From Echria macrotheca (lineage: Eukaryota; Ascomycota; Sordariomycetes; Sordariales; Schizotheciaceae), in NCBI GenBank assembly GCA_030411725.1, contig MU839838.1, positions 682,001 to 746,000 of the forward strand: a stretch of 64,000 nucleotides of DNA, in the 5' to 3' direction. Numbering within the stretch: the stretch's first letter is position 1; each line of letters starts with the position of its first letter. The translations under genes were made by a program, and so were the position numbers. This document shows positions 51,643-63,385 of this stretch, one piece after another. The notes beneath the pieces were generated by a model that saw only the letters and a list, made by a program, of their open reading frames with translations, did not search any database and had not been told where the DNA came from.

Positions 51643-53196
51643 ATGGGATGATGGGATGGGATGATGGGATGATGGGATAGATGTGATATGATACCCAACT
51701 CTAGAAATACACCTCCCTTCGGGGGTCATTCCTTTCACTCTAGATGCCTGGTGATCATGGACTGTGTTGGTACTGTAACTGGAGCTCAAGTGACTGCAGG
51801 CGCTGAAACTGAACTCAGGACTGTGTTAGACGATGGTTTCTAACTCACCAAAGTCCGAGTTCCAGTAAGATCAAGAACCATATGAATGGACATCAATAGT
51901 TCAAGTGCTCCCGGCATGGAAACCCTTGCTAAGGTAGACCAGTCACGAACGCACTCGCATTTTTATAAAAAACCACGAAAATACACACACCAGTATCTGA
52001 TCTAATCACATTTCATCTACAACCTAGAACCGCCATTCTATGGACGGGCAGCAAAGGTACGGATTTAAACACACATCCCAACTCCATGCTCTTTCTTCAT
52101 GAGCAACAGACTCGTCGTCGCTAGACTAGGTACTCCCTCGTCCCGTTCATTATCCCTTTCCCTTTCCCTTTGCCCATCCCCGACTCCCACTTTTAATTAC
52201 CCTTACTCCCCCTCTCCCCTCCTCTCTTCCCCTCCCTTCTGCATTCCACCCTCCCTCCACCTTCCCACCTCTGGAAATAAAACCCAACCCAACAAGTTGT
52301 TTAGCTAGGTAGTTTCGTACAATCCTACAACAGGAGTACTAGATCTTGAGGGGGAAAAAAGCACCAAGAGCACCAAAGGCAGAACACAACAAAGTCTATT
52401 GCCCGCCGCCCCGTCCCCATCCCCATCCATTCCTTCCTTTAGAAGTTACCTCACACACGACCCAGTAGCAAAGTAGCAAGTAACAAGTTCTAGCGGCCGA
52501 CAAGCCGGGTGAGTACATCTCCCGAATGAGCAGACCAAAATCACAAACGTCCCATCTAATAAGGTACCGGACCGCAGCGGTATCTAACGACACCCCCCTC
52601 CCCCCACACCCTTTTCTTCTCCCGTCTTTTTGCTGGCTGCCCGGCTGGCAAAGAGGGCAGAAGGGAAGAGAGAAAGAGAGAAAATCCCCAACAAACTCCC
52701 AGAAACAATCCCCAAACACAGAAGACGACGGCAGGCGAAATGACAAAAAAAGGAAGTCTTGGGCGCGACTTTTTACACTAATCACACACACAACCACACA
52801 CAACACAAAAAGGTTATAACCCGCTTTCCGTCCCGATTCCACATCCCAAGTTTGCCGCTTGCCTTGCCTTGCCCTGAACCTTGAACCCTTAATAAACCAA
52901 CAAAAAAACAAAACCTCCCGCTGCCACCTGGTATTCTTGGAAAACGATCCCCAACCATTTTGGGGGGGAACCTGTTCCATTTTTCAACAACCAACCCTCC
53001 GCCACGCCCACACACATCCACAGACGCTACCACCCTCCTTTCCCAAGCATTATCAATACTCCGTGATCGCGCTCCTCGTCTTTTTTCGTAAGCGGTTGCT
53101 TGTTCTGCCGGCGGCTGTTAATCTTACTCCGGGAATCAACGGCGAAGGAGCATTGTCGGCATTTCACTAGTCGCCGCGGTATCTTGTTCCATCCTG
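51643..53196. other. Convergent intergenic region, 1.55 kb
   Basis: Between the 3' ends of the RMND1-like gene and the proline/glutamine-rich protein gene. It begins with GGGATGAT tandem units (51644-51679). From about 52100 to 53040 the plus strand is markedly C- and A-rich with CCCTTTCC, CACACA and ACAAAA words. No supportable protein gene. A long 3' UTR of the large neighbouring gene would explain most of it. Confidence 0.5.
51644..51679. repeat. GGGATGAT tandem repeat
   Basis: A short microsatellite of GGGATG and GGGATGAT units directly after the stop codon of the RMND1-like gene. Confidence 0.8.
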
Positions 53197-56100
53197 CTAG
53201 GTTGGCTGCGCTGGCGGCTTGTAACCTTGTCCCACGGCGGGACTCGGGGTGCCATGGTGCATCGGACCCGGCGACGGACCGCCGACTGGTGGGAGCGGCA
53301 TCGGGCTTGGCGATGCCATGGGTACCCCGCCATTGATGGGACTCGGCCCGCCGTGCACCATGCGCGGGTTGGGTGACAGAGATGCGCCCATTTGCATCTT
53401 AGCGGCTGCAATCTTGTTGACGTCGTAAGTCCCTCCAAGCCCAATACCCGCCAGCCCAACTACCTCGCCCTGGGTTACCTTGCCCATGTGACCGCTCACC
53501 CGCTGCTCGGCATCGGCTCTGGCCTTGGCTTGCTCCATCACCTGCCGTTGTTGGACCTCGGGCATCACGGTTGCATATCCCGTCAGCCCTGACCGACCGC
53601 CCCCGGGCCCCGCCATCATGTTTGGCGGTGGAACACCTCCAGGATACGGACGCTGTCCCGCATTAGGCGGCATCCCGGGACTGCCATAGGACCCGCGGGG
53701 TACCTGGCCATGCTGTTGAGGCACGTTCGGTGGTTGCCCGTAATGGTGGGCTTGCGGCACCTGTGGTGACATATTCCGCGGCATCTGCTGGCCATTGGTG
53801 TATGGCGCGAAGCCCGGCTGCTGGCCGTGTGGAGCGTGTTGCGGTGCATGCGGCATCTGAGGGTGCATCTGCGGATGCTGAGGCTGTGGTGGCATCGGAG
53901 AAAGTTGGCTGGGGTGTTGAACGTGTTGCTGGTGAGGAGCATGCTGTATATGCTGCGGGTGAATCGGTTGGTGCGAAGATTGGAACCCCTGTTGATAGCC
54001 CTGGGGGTACCTATGACCCGGGCTCCCCGCAGGAGGCATATTGTAGTTGACGTGCTGTGGTGGCCGTTGCGGCGACGGATTCGGTGCATAAGGAGCCATT
54101 GCCGAATGACTGTACTGGTTTGGAGCCTTGGCGAGCTGTGGCGCGTAGCCGTGGCCTGGCGTTCTGTACTGCGGGCTTGGCTGCGGCCTTTGTGCATTGT
54201 AGTGCTGGGGCGGCTGCGGGATGGGCATCGGCGCAGGCGCTCGCTGTGGGTATACCGGCTGGGGTCGGCCTGGCGTCTGGGGCGTAAAGTGCTGGGCGTT
54301 GGCAATCGGTCGGGCGCCTGGTGTGAACTGCGGTGCGTATTGCTGAGGCGGATACGGACTGGCAGAACCGACACTGGACACTCTATGTTGCTGACGCTGG
54401 TTGGTGTTGGCGGTGACCTGAGCAGCTTGCCGCGCGAGACGCGCTGGCTCGTCCTCCTCCATAACACCCTTGTACTCGTCGGTGCGAACTTCAATCTTTG
54501 TGCTGATCGCGAGCTCCTCCAGCTTGTCTGAGTTAAGCCGAGCCACGGCGAATGGCGGGAGTGTGTTGATGATCAGAGCAAGCTGCGACTTGAGAGTCTG
54601 ATAGGCCAGCATCTCTTCCTCGCTGGGTTGGTGCGATAGGCTGCCATTGCGTAGCATGTCTCCATTCACGGGGTCAGTCGAGTACCGATCCTGGCTAGTC
54701 GGCAGAGCAAGGTTCCTGATGCGCTGATGAGACAGCAGCGTTTCGATCATGTCCGAAACCTCGGCGAGAAGGTCGTCGGTATCCTTCTCCTCATCGCTCT
54801 TCTTTCCTAGCACGCTGTCTAGGTTCGGGTCTACCAGACTGTCGTCCCAGTTGTCGATGATCTCCTTGACACGGTCTTCATCGAAGTCCAATGCATCCGG
54901 CTTCGGTTGCCTCTCCTCAGCCTTCTCGTCGTCCGAGATTTGAGATTCCACCAGTTTGTTGAAGCTCCTCTGTCCGACTCGTGCCCACCAGACCCGTGAA
55001 GCCTGTCGGGAGGAAACAAGAGCAGCGGAATCGTCTTTGCAAGGGGCAAAGCTCGAGAAGGCACCGCGGAAGAGGGCCTCCATCTCCGACATCTCAAGCT
55101 CCTCTGCTGACGGCTTATGACCCGCGAGACTCTGCGCTCGTTCTCGCTGTTTCGTCTTGGTGTGCGTCGTGGGCGTCGCATTGCTATAATCGAGCCACTG
55201 GCCGGTTGTGAGACTCTGTGAGAAATATGTCCCCGTTCGGTATTTGGACTTTTCCGTCAGTTCGGGATGGTAAAACGTCAAAACATTTCCCTTGGTAGTG
55301 TTCTTGAGAGCCTTGGGTGGTTGCAGGGGCGGCAGGTTCCTCGGTGAAGGGAAGAGCTCCCCTAGTGTAAGTGGGCGGGCATTCTTATCGGATGGAGCCG
55401 TAGCGTCCGGGAGGACTTGGGTTGAAAAGACGTTGCCAGGCAGTGCATCTGCAGGAATTGGCTTGACAAGTTTGTCAGTGCCTGTCGACCGCCGGAGACT
55501 AGTGTACAAAGGCCTCAACGTCGGGGCGGCGCCGACAGTCGTCAAAACATGACCGCTGGCTTCATCGGACTCTCGCAGCACCGACTTTGCGGGGAGTTTG
55601 GGAAGGGACGGGTACGACTCTTCTCTCCTCCACAGTTCAAACGCCTTTGCTTTGAACGCGGCGATTTTAGCGATGGCCTCCTCGTCCTTGGGCTTGTTCG
55701 CGCCCGCAGCCGACTCCAGTTCGTCGATTTGGGCCTTGACGACGCGATCAAGGTCATGGAAGAAGGACTCCAAGCTATCGTAGACCTCCTGTGTCACCTT
55801 GTCGGCCATGGAGCGAGATTTTATGTCATCTTCTGACTTGGCTCGCTTGGTAGACGGGTCGGAGTCTGAGAAAGACTCGGGAAGCGGGCGTTTTAAAATG
55901 CCGGAGATAGGGTCCAGGCTGAAGCATAGTGTTAGCGATGGACAGACCTCGCGGCAGAACGATGAGGGGGGTCAGCAGGCGATGGGAAAGCGGCGCATAC
56001 CTCTGCAGGGCATCAAAGAAATCCCGGATCAACGGCTTTTCGTCGAGACGTTTGCGAAGTCCATTGGCGACACGCTTGTTAGGACCTTCGCGTTCGTCGA

Positions 56101-56236
56101 CGTCCATGGCATCGCCGTCGTCGGAAGAATCACGCTTCCGCTTGGTGGACGAATTGACGGAGGCCGCAGGGGATTCGGAACGCGACAGCGCCGCAACGCC
56201 ATTTGCGTGGGCGGCGACGACGTCGGGCGAAGCCAT
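53197..56236 (-). CDS. Large proline/glutamine/histidine-rich, probably nuclear protein; family not recognised
   Basis: Two exons, 56236-56001 and 55918-53197, joined across an 82-nt intron (GTATGC..CTTCAG), give 985 residues. Exon 1 carries a nuclear-localisation-like KRKRD. The join reads DFFDALQSLDPISGILKRPL, a smooth continuation. The second exon alone is open from its own ATG at 55809, so exon 1 is easily missed. The conserved-looking part spans about 115-590: QEVYDSLESFFHDLDRVVKA, NVLTFYHPELTEKSKYRTGT, YFSQSLTTGQWLDYS, ALFRGAFSSFAPCKDDSAAL and SRVWWARVGQRSFNKLVE, then an acidic segment. From about 600 it is P/Q/H/Y-rich, typical of transcription or chromatin cofactors. I suspect a chromatin-remodelling or transcription-complex subunit but cannot name the family. 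The true start is uncertain: the frame is open upstream without an ATG. Confidence 0.75.
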
Positions 56237-57252
56237 CCCGGGCGGAGACAGAGCTGGGTCGTCTCGACCGCGGGTGGGTGTGGTTTTTTTTCGCTGCAGA
56301 GCGGGTCGCGGGGATGCAGTGGTGGTGTTCGTTGACCCGGCCTGGTCGCGCCGAATCGCGTTCGCGAAGGGAGGATGCTTGGTACCAGCTCCAAAAACTT
56401 TGTCGTCGGCACTGCGGCGGGTCCGGGTCGCAAGATCATCCAAACCAGCGCACAGGACGGCTGAGAGATCCCCGAGGGCGATTAGAAGACGGCCTTGGGC
56501 GGGATTTGCGGCCTCGTAGTCTTTTCCCAGAATACAATGAGGTGGGCAAGGGAGGAAGGCCAGAGTGCCGGCGCTCAGAGTTGGTTACGAAAAGCCAGCG
56601 TGAGGCTAATCCGCGCTAGTGCTGCTTTTGGAAACTTGGTGGGTCCCCAAATGCCTGCGCCGCACGTGATTGCGCTGCAGCTTTTGTGCACGCCGCACCG
56701 TGCAATGCATTTGCTTCGCAGTTTCAAGCCTCCGATCCAGTCCATCCGATCCAGAGCCGAGCCCGTCAAGACAGCGGCCACCAGCGCTCACTGGTCACGT
56801 CTCACTTACCTGCTGGATGCCACAGCATCTATACGTATCTCAGTTGGTCACAGATGCAGCCAATCAGTGATGGGAATTATGTCCATTGATTTAAGCTTTA
56901 CACTTTACAAAGGGAACCTTCTCTCCAGCAATGCGATTATCACCAGCGACAGAAGGAGAGCCGAACTAATAATGCAAAACGACAAACAGGCCACAGCATC
57001 CCAATTCCAAGCCGAACAAATACAAGCCCCCAATCATTGCATCCCTAGGGCAGCCCCGGTTTCAGACGTCTTCACTTCGGACTCTTCACCTCCAGGCTCT
57101 TCACCTGCAGCCTCTTCAAATCCAGGATCTTCACCTGCAGACTCATCTCCAGGATCTTCACCTCCAGACTCTTCCCCTTCAGACGTCTTCTCCTCCGGAC
57201 TCTCGACTTCCGGACTCTTCGCTTCCGGTTCGTCACTTCCGGGCTCAGCTTT
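56237..57252. other. Region between the P/Q-rich gene and pep4
   Basis: About 1 kb upstream of the P/Q-rich protein gene and downstream of pep4. It holds a CACGTG E-box (about 56664), a CCAAT-type CCAATCAG (about 56859) and a coding-like open frame just upstream of the chosen start (to about 56570). Its right end is a purine-rich repeat that keeps the pep4 frame open past its stop (57034-57252). Confidence 0.5.
57034..57252 (-). other. In-frame acidic repeat ORF directly after the pep4 stop codon
   Basis: Beginning with the codon after the pep4 TAG (57255-57253), the same frame runs 72 codons to TGA at 57034-57036. It encodes a glutamate/glycine/serine-rich sequence with imperfect repeats, such as GEDPGDESAGEDPGFEEA and GEEPGGEE, flanked by EKTSE and VKTSE. 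At DNA level it is a degenerate GGTGAAGAtCCTGGA-type minisatellite. It could be a readthrough extension or simply a purine-rich repeat lacking stop codons in 3' UTR. Confidence 0.5.
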
Positions 57253-58547
57253 CTATTTCTTCGCCTCGGCGATGCCGACGGTGTTGGCGCCAAGATCGTA
57301 GACGGTGTAGTATCTCCTGAGGAACGCATCTCCCAGGATCGCGAGAGGGCCCGTAGGAGCCGGGAAATCCATGCCCATAAACGTGGAAATGCAGCTACCA
57401 GAGACCTCCAAGATATAGTCATACGGGCTCAGAGGGAACTTGGTGCCGGCGAGCGTGAAGGTCACATCCTTCAGGCTGTCCCGCTTGCTGCAATCAATCG
57501 AATATTGGCCGTTGTATCCCTTCTTGGCGCCAATCTGAGCATTCAGCATCTCGGCGAGCTGGCTCGGCAGAGCGATGAGAGAAGTACCAGTGTCCAGGAT
57601 GATTCCAGTAGACTCCAGCTCAGCGGTGTCGTCTCCGTAGGCAATGCCATCAAAGTCCACCTCCCAGTAGGCCTTGCGTCGGAGCGGGATCGTCGTGAGC
57701 TTTCCCGTGTACCGGCTCTTATCAACACCGCCGAACGTGACCTCGGACTCGCCCTCGACGTCATCCAGGAAGAAGGCGAAGACGGGCTCGTCGATCAACT
57801 TCTGCTCGATCATCTTGTAAAAGGGCGGCACAATCCTATTCACCGAAATGGTGTTGTATCCGAGACCGAGAATACCGTCGAAGCGGCCGAAGGCGAAAGC
57901 GAGACCGGGCTCGTTTGTCGCTTCCGCAAAGTCTTGGCCCTTGATTGTGAGATCGCCAATCGTCACCACATCCTGCGACACAAAGCCGCTGAGACTGCCT
58001 GATCCATACTTGATATCAAACTTCGTCCCATTGGCCTTGTATGTAGACGAAGACGACGCATCGTACTTCGAGTGCAGGTAGCAGGCGATGGAGCCGCACT
58101 TGGACGAGGGAACCCAGAGGTTGGAGCTGCCCGTGTCAAGGACGACCTTGAAGCTCTGAGGAGGAGTTCCGATGGTAATTTCGGAGAAGTCTTGGAGAGG
58201 TTAGTCTCTGATCGCATCATACGGGAGACGAACACATACACTGGGCGTTCATGAAATTCGAGATAGGAACTGGGTGCGAGCCCGTGGCATCGGCCTGCAT
58301 TCCGTTGAAGACGGCATCGGCATGCGTCTGGGGCCGCACGCCCATGTACTTTTGACCAAGATGCTGGACCTGGACATCGATAGGGACCGACTCCTATATC
58401 GTATACTGGTTAGCGACACCGCAACAACCTTGATGGAGGACGACCTACAAGCTGCTCGGCCAGAGGGATCTTCTTAAGCTTCAGCTTATGCGACGCGGCC
58501 TGGGTGGAGCCGAGCAGCACAGCTGCTGTAAGGAGAGCGCCCTTCAT
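57253..58547 (-). CDS. pep4: Vacuolar aspartic protease, proteinase A (Pep4)
   Basis: Predicted 396-residue pepsin-family protease that self-activates in the vacuole and matures other vacuolar hydrolases. Exons: 58547-58449, 58393-58240, 58190-57253; introns 55 and 49 nt. A signal peptide (MKGALLTAAVLLGSTQA) is followed by a basic propeptide (HKLKLKKIPLAEQLESV, VQHLGQKYMG), and the mature enzyme starts near NFMNAQYFSEITIGTPPQ. Catalytic aspartates are D103 in VVLDTGSSNLWVPSS and D284 in GIILDTGTSLIALPS; the flap tyrosine lies in FDIKYGSGSLSGFVSQD. A sequon NGTKFD is the usual glycosylation site. The end GDAFLRRYYTVYDLGANTVG, IAEAKK is at the family's normal length, so the acidic reading frame after the stop is extra. 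Confidence 0.96.
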
Positions 58548-59953
58548 GTTGGGCGACTCGGAAAAAGCGAGGTAAAATAAACGAGAGCTGAATGGATGAG
58601 GACTGTCTGCTGCAGATGACGGATGTGATGAAGGGGAGAGATGTTGTGGGGTGGTCGAGTTGTTGATAAGAGGATGGAGATGGAGAAGCTGGGGTGGCGT
58701 GGGTGGATGAGGTGAAGGGAAAGTGGGGACTTGCTCGTTAAAACCTGGAGGCCCGAGTGGTCCGTCGTGGTCCGCTGACTGTCGTGCCTGGCTCCAATGA
58801 CGCAGCGCCTCTTGCAGCCTGCCGGTTTCGTAACGTGGCGCGGGGGAGAGCCCTGTTGCCGGTCTGGCGCCCAGCAACCGATCGTTGCCAAGAGCCAAGA
58901 CTCTCGCACTCTGTGGTTCCGGCTGCCAACTGTCGCGTGAGACCTCGCCTTGTCAAGGCGGAAGGAGTGTCTCAGGTTGCTCATCAGCCTGCATCGCTCT
59001 GAGCCTGCGAAGATGATTTCCCGGTAACTGGAGAAGGAAGCTTGAACATTAGCAGCCTCGCCATGACTACCTTGCGCTATCATCAAGGGAGATCTTCGGT
59101 CTGGTCGGAGGAAGTGGTTCGTCAGCTCCTCCACTGACTCCAACACCAACTCCTCAGATGTGCAACAACGAATGCGATGCGTAACAACGTTCTACTACGG
59201 ATGCAAAATCCCGATTATTATGCTCTTTGGCCGGTGACGCGTCTAATACCTCTCGCGCTACATATTTTCTACGTCTCTTTCCGGAGGAAACACGCCGGAA
59301 ACCCAAAGGATTGTTTTTCACGCTTATTAGCGCCGAGCCTGTGACCGGGAAACCTACCATTAGTTGAGTCTAGACCTCGAATCCGATTCTAGCTTTTGCA
59401 GTTGCTCTGGTTCGCAGTCCAAGAGTCTGATGCTTCCCGAGTAATGCCCACAGTTTCTGGTACCTTGCAGGCTGCTGTCGAGGATTCTCCAAATCCACGG
59501 CAGGCCGGACTGAAGTCGCAGCGCGGATTGGCTTGAGGTCCAGGCCTGTCCTACGGCGCCGATCCCGGCGGTCGGTGCGGCCGAGACACCAACGCCGTCG
59601 ATGCCGGCCTTAAGTATGCCGGGGGAACATGCCAACGGTCCCGGATGGTGGTGACACGCCACAAAGAAGTGTTGCCTCAGCATAGGCATCCCGCCGGATC
59701 TGACAAGCAATAGCTGTCCAACCAGACCAAGCTGCTGCTTTGTGAATCTCATGATGATCCTTGTCGCTGCCCCGCTACGTGCATAGCTACGCCCGATCGC
59801 GGGGAGCTCTCCCCCGCATATTTTTTTTTCTGTGGGGACGAGTTTGCCCCGCGAGTCTTCTTAAGATCTCGCCCTTTGTCTTTTCCCACTCCTTGCCTCT
59901 TCTTCGCACCAGTATACCTCTCTTCCGTATCCAGTAGAATCAGCATAGACACA
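58548..59953. promoter_or_regulatory. Divergent promoter region pep4 / SHMT
   Basis: A 1.4-kb spacer between divergent starts. The last 100 bp before the SHMT ATG are pyrimidine-rich (CTTTGTCTTTTCCCACTCC), a common fungal leader feature. A 130-codon minus-strand frame at 59360-59752 begins with a hydrophobic stretch but has no other support. No confident gene. Confidence 0.45.
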
Positions 59954-61579
59954 ATGGCGTCCGACAGCTCCAATGGCGCGACCTATGCGCTCTCGCAGTC
60001 TCACAAGGAGGTCGGTAGTAGTACCCCGCCTCGAACACGTCCTGGACAGCTTCCTGACTCACCGCCTTTAGCTGCTCGAGAAGTCTCTGGTCGACTCTGA
60101 CCCCGAGGTTGCTGAGATTATGGTAAGCTCTGACGGTGGCTCTCCATGCGGCCATGGTACTTACACGATCTAGAAACACGAGATCCAGCGCCAGCGCGAG
60201 TCCATTATCCTTATCGCCTCGGAGAATGTCACGTCTCGCGCGGTTTTTGACGCCCTTGGCTCGCCCATGTCCAATAAGTACTCGGAAGGCTACCCCGGTG
60301 CCCGTTACTATGGTGGCAACCAGCACATTGATCAGATCGAGACTCTGTGCCAGAAGCGCGCCCTGGCGGCGTTCCACCTCGACTCTTCCAAGTGGGGTGT
60401 CAATGTGCAGTGCCTGAGCGGTAGCCCTGCCAATCTCCAGGTCTACCAGGCTATCATGCCTCCTCACGGCAGGTTGATGGGTCTGGACCTCCCCCACGGT
60501 GGTCATTTGAGCCATGGCTACCAGACTCCTCAGCGGAAGTATGAATCAGCCCGTGGTCCGCGTATGCTTCGTCTACTGACAGACATAGGATCTCGGCTGT
60601 CTCGACTTACTTCGAGACCATGCCCTACCGTGTTGATCTCGAGACGGGCATTATCGACTATGATCAGCTTGAGAAGAACGCTCAGCTGTTCCGCCCCAAG
60701 ATCCTGGTTGCGGGTACATCTGCCTACTGCCGCCTGATCGACTACGAGCGCATGCGCAAGATTGCCGACTCGGTCGGTGCCTATCTGGTGGTTGATATTG
60801 CTCATATTTCCGGCCTCGTCGCGGCCGAGGTTATTCCTTCCCCCTTCCTCTACGCCGATGTTGTCACCACCACTACCCACAAGTCGCTTCGTGGCCCCCG
60901 CGGTGCCATGATCTTCTTCCGCAAGGGCGTCCGATCAACCGACGCCAAGACCGGAAAGGAGACCCTTTATGACTTGGAGGACAAGATCAACTTCTCTGTC
61001 TTCCCCGGCCACCAGGGTGGCCCCCACAACCACACCATCACTGCTCTCGCCGTTGCGCTCAAGCAGGCCGCCACGCCGGAATTCAAGGCGTACCAGGAGA
61101 AGGTGGTTGCCAATGCCAAGGCGCTCGAGAAGAAGTTCAAGGAGCTCGGCCACAAGCTTGTGTCCAACGGCACCGATTCCCACATGGTTCTCCTCGACCT
61201 TCGTCCTCTCAGCCTCGATGGCGCCCGTGTCGAGGCTGTTCTTGAGCAGATCAACATTGCCTGCAACAAGAACAGCGTTCCTGGTGACAAGAGCGCGTTG
61301 ACCCCCGGTGGTCTCCGTATTGGAACTCCGGCCATGACCAGCCGCGGCTTTGGCGAGGCCGATTTCGACAAGGTTGCTGAGTATATCGACGAAAGCATCA
61401 AGATTTGCAAGCAAGTCCAAGCTGAGCTTCCTAAGGAGGCCAACAAGCTCAAGGACTTCAAGGCCAAGGTCGCTTCCGGCGAGGTTGAGCGGATCAATGA
61501 GCTCAAGAAGGAGATTACCGCCTGGTGCAAGACTTTCCCCCTCCCGGTCGAGGGATGGAGAGTTGATGCGGGTCTCTAG
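59954..61579 (+). CDS. Serine hydroxymethyltransferase, cytosolic type
   Basis: Predicted 487-residue PLP enzyme that interconverts serine and glycine while loading tetrahydrofolate with a one-carbon unit. Exons: 59954-60010, 60072-60122, 60174-60538, 60589-61579; introns 61, 51 and 50 nt. The short N terminus (MASDSSNGATYALSQSHKE) lacks a mitochondrial presequence. Family motifs follow: RQRESIILIASENVTSRAVF, NKYSEGYPGARYYGGNQHID, NVQCLSGSPANLQVYQAIM, LPHGGHLSHGYQTP, and the PLP-lysine motif VVTTTTHKSLRGPRG (Lys256). The first intron is inferred from frame and acceptor (CTGAC..CCTTTAG). Its donor GTCGGT is non-consensus, so the exon 1 boundary is the least certain part; unspliced, the frame stops after 29 further codons. 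Confidence 0.96.
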
Positions 61580-62790
61580 GGTGTATAGATAATGGGTGGT
61601 TTAACACGTTTGTAGAGGGTCAGGGCGTCATTTCAACAGCATTACAGTCTCAACGAGGAAAAGGATGGGGGAATAGGATCAGAAAATCTCGATTTGCAGG
61701 CATTTCATCAGGCGTTGCAAATTGGGCTTGGTCATCAACTTGACTTTCGATAGCGGAGTTGGGGATTATATCTAGACGACTGCTTCAACGCGGTTGATGG
61801 ACGGACCTAAAATACCAATGCATTTATACAGGAATAAGACTGACATTGTGCGTAAGAGCGGGCCAACGGTAGTCACTGGCTTCTTTGCCTGTTTGAAGTG
61901 TTATTTCCAGGGACAAAACATGAGACCTGGACGGTTCGATTTGGAAGGAGAGGAGGGTTTTTCTTGGTGATTGGTGTTTACTTTTTTTGTTCAATGGGTA
62001 CCTCAGGTACCCGCCTTACGTATGAAGAGGTTCTTTGTCAAATATGTGATTTTGGAGAGACGTTATTCATCTGAGACTCAAAGGTTAGGTATCATCAGAT
62101 GCGAATTGTAAGTAACCTGGAGGTAATAAGCCGTGTACATAACGGAGTATTATTCGAGGTTTCGTTCGAGTCCCGGAGTCAGGGGCCGCCCGGAGGGTAT
62201 TCCCAATACGCGGGTGTTGGGGGGAGGTCAACTTGCTTGATGGCCACACAACTTCTTTTGCTTTCAATGCTTAGGTATATCTCGAAAGCATCAGTGGCTA
62301 CCTATGTTGGTGCTCTGTCCGTGTTTAGGAGGGAAAAAACGGTGAGGCTTATCATCCCTGTGGATATGTCCTGGTAAGTAAGGTACCTAGGTATTCTTGG
62401 TATCTAGGTATGTAGATGTGTCTAAGCCACAAATCTAGCCTCATTAGAAACCGTGCCCAATTTTCGGGTGAGGAGTATACCTTACCTATACTGGTGTTTC
62501 GCAAAGATGGTGGACGCCAAGATTCTTAACACTAGGTAGTGGTCGGTCCGGCCCGTTAGGATCCTCCCGGAGGTTTTACCGGGTTTGCGATGATTTTGGC
62601 AATCTGCTGTATCGGTGTTGGGATCTTAGGTGCCTATGTGGGCCTAATAAGACGAGAGAAAATGATAGAGAAGGGGCATCGCTCCTGTTCTGTTTCTCAC
62701 TGGGTAAGCTGAGCTAGCCACACAGTTATGAGTTTGATTTGGGAGATGAGGATAGCACTTGAGGGTATCTAGACATATTATTAAGGTGTA
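61580..62790. other. Intergenic region downstream of SHMT
   Basis: About 1.2 kb of AT-richer sequence with repeated GGTACCT and CTAGGTA words (around 61997-62012 and 62377-62413). No supportable gene. The compositional shift relative to the gene-dense left side suggests decayed repeat material. Confidence 0.45.
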
Positions 62791-63385
62791 TTAGACAATG
62801 AAACGAAAGGTCAGACCCTTGACTAGCGACTTGTCATCCTTCATTCCAATGTCGCACCGCACAACCTCGTACTTATCCGTCTCGTAGCAACGCAAAGCAT
62901 CCTCCATAAGCTAGCCTTCAATATGGGTGTTGGCCAAGAGATCTATAATGCAGAACTTGGTGCAGTTGCCTTGGTCGTTAGACCCAGACATCTCGGCCAT
63001 CTTCCATACTATATGCCCGACCGTCCTGATTGTATTAAGGTTAACGAGTGGTACTTTTATCTTGAGGAGGTAGTTAGCCGCTTTTTTGTAAGGGACTGGT
63101 GTTGTTTGCGTTATTGACTGGGATTGGGCTTGGTATAAGTGTTCGTAGGTATGCCTCCATGTCGAATCCTTGGGCCTTCTTCTTTGTACGTACCATTTCC
63201 CAGTGCACGCTTCAGACGACTTGTAGAATAGGGGCTCGGTGTTTTTGTAGCTGCTTCGCAGCTTCAGAGGCCGAGTATCCAAAGAGGATTTGCAACTTGG
63301 CAACGTTGGCGTCGTCCGCTTCGAGCTCTGGATAATCGCTGAAGGCAGATGCCAGGTTTTCCAGTTCATCCATGAACGAATCCAT
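62791..63385 (-). pseudogene. Broken gene of unknown family
   Basis: The ATG at 63385 opens a convincing protein start (MDSFMDELENLASAFSDYPE, LEADDANVAKLQILFGYSAS, EAAKQLQKHR, a UBA-like pattern). The frame is interrupted by TGA at 63212-63214, then continues with HWEMVRTKKKAQGFDMEAY. An apparent 4-base duplication (CTAC) shifts the frame before YEHLYQAQSQ, PYKKAANYLLKIKVPLVNLN and MAEMSGSNDQGNCTKFCIID. A TAG at 62911-62913 is followed in frame by 39 more codons to TAA at 62791. Both internal stops could arise by C-to-T or G-to-A change. I do not recognise the family. Introns could explain one break, but no good donor and acceptor pair fits all three. Confidence 0.6.

Noticed and set aside
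59360..59752. Possible small secreted protein frame on the minus strand
   Set aside because: The N terminus is mildly hydrophobic but there is no clean signal peptide, cysteine pattern or splice support.
62155..62185. GTTCGAGTCC resembling a tRNA B box
   Set aside because: The flanking bases do not form a T-arm stem and no acceptor stem or A box is present at the right distance.
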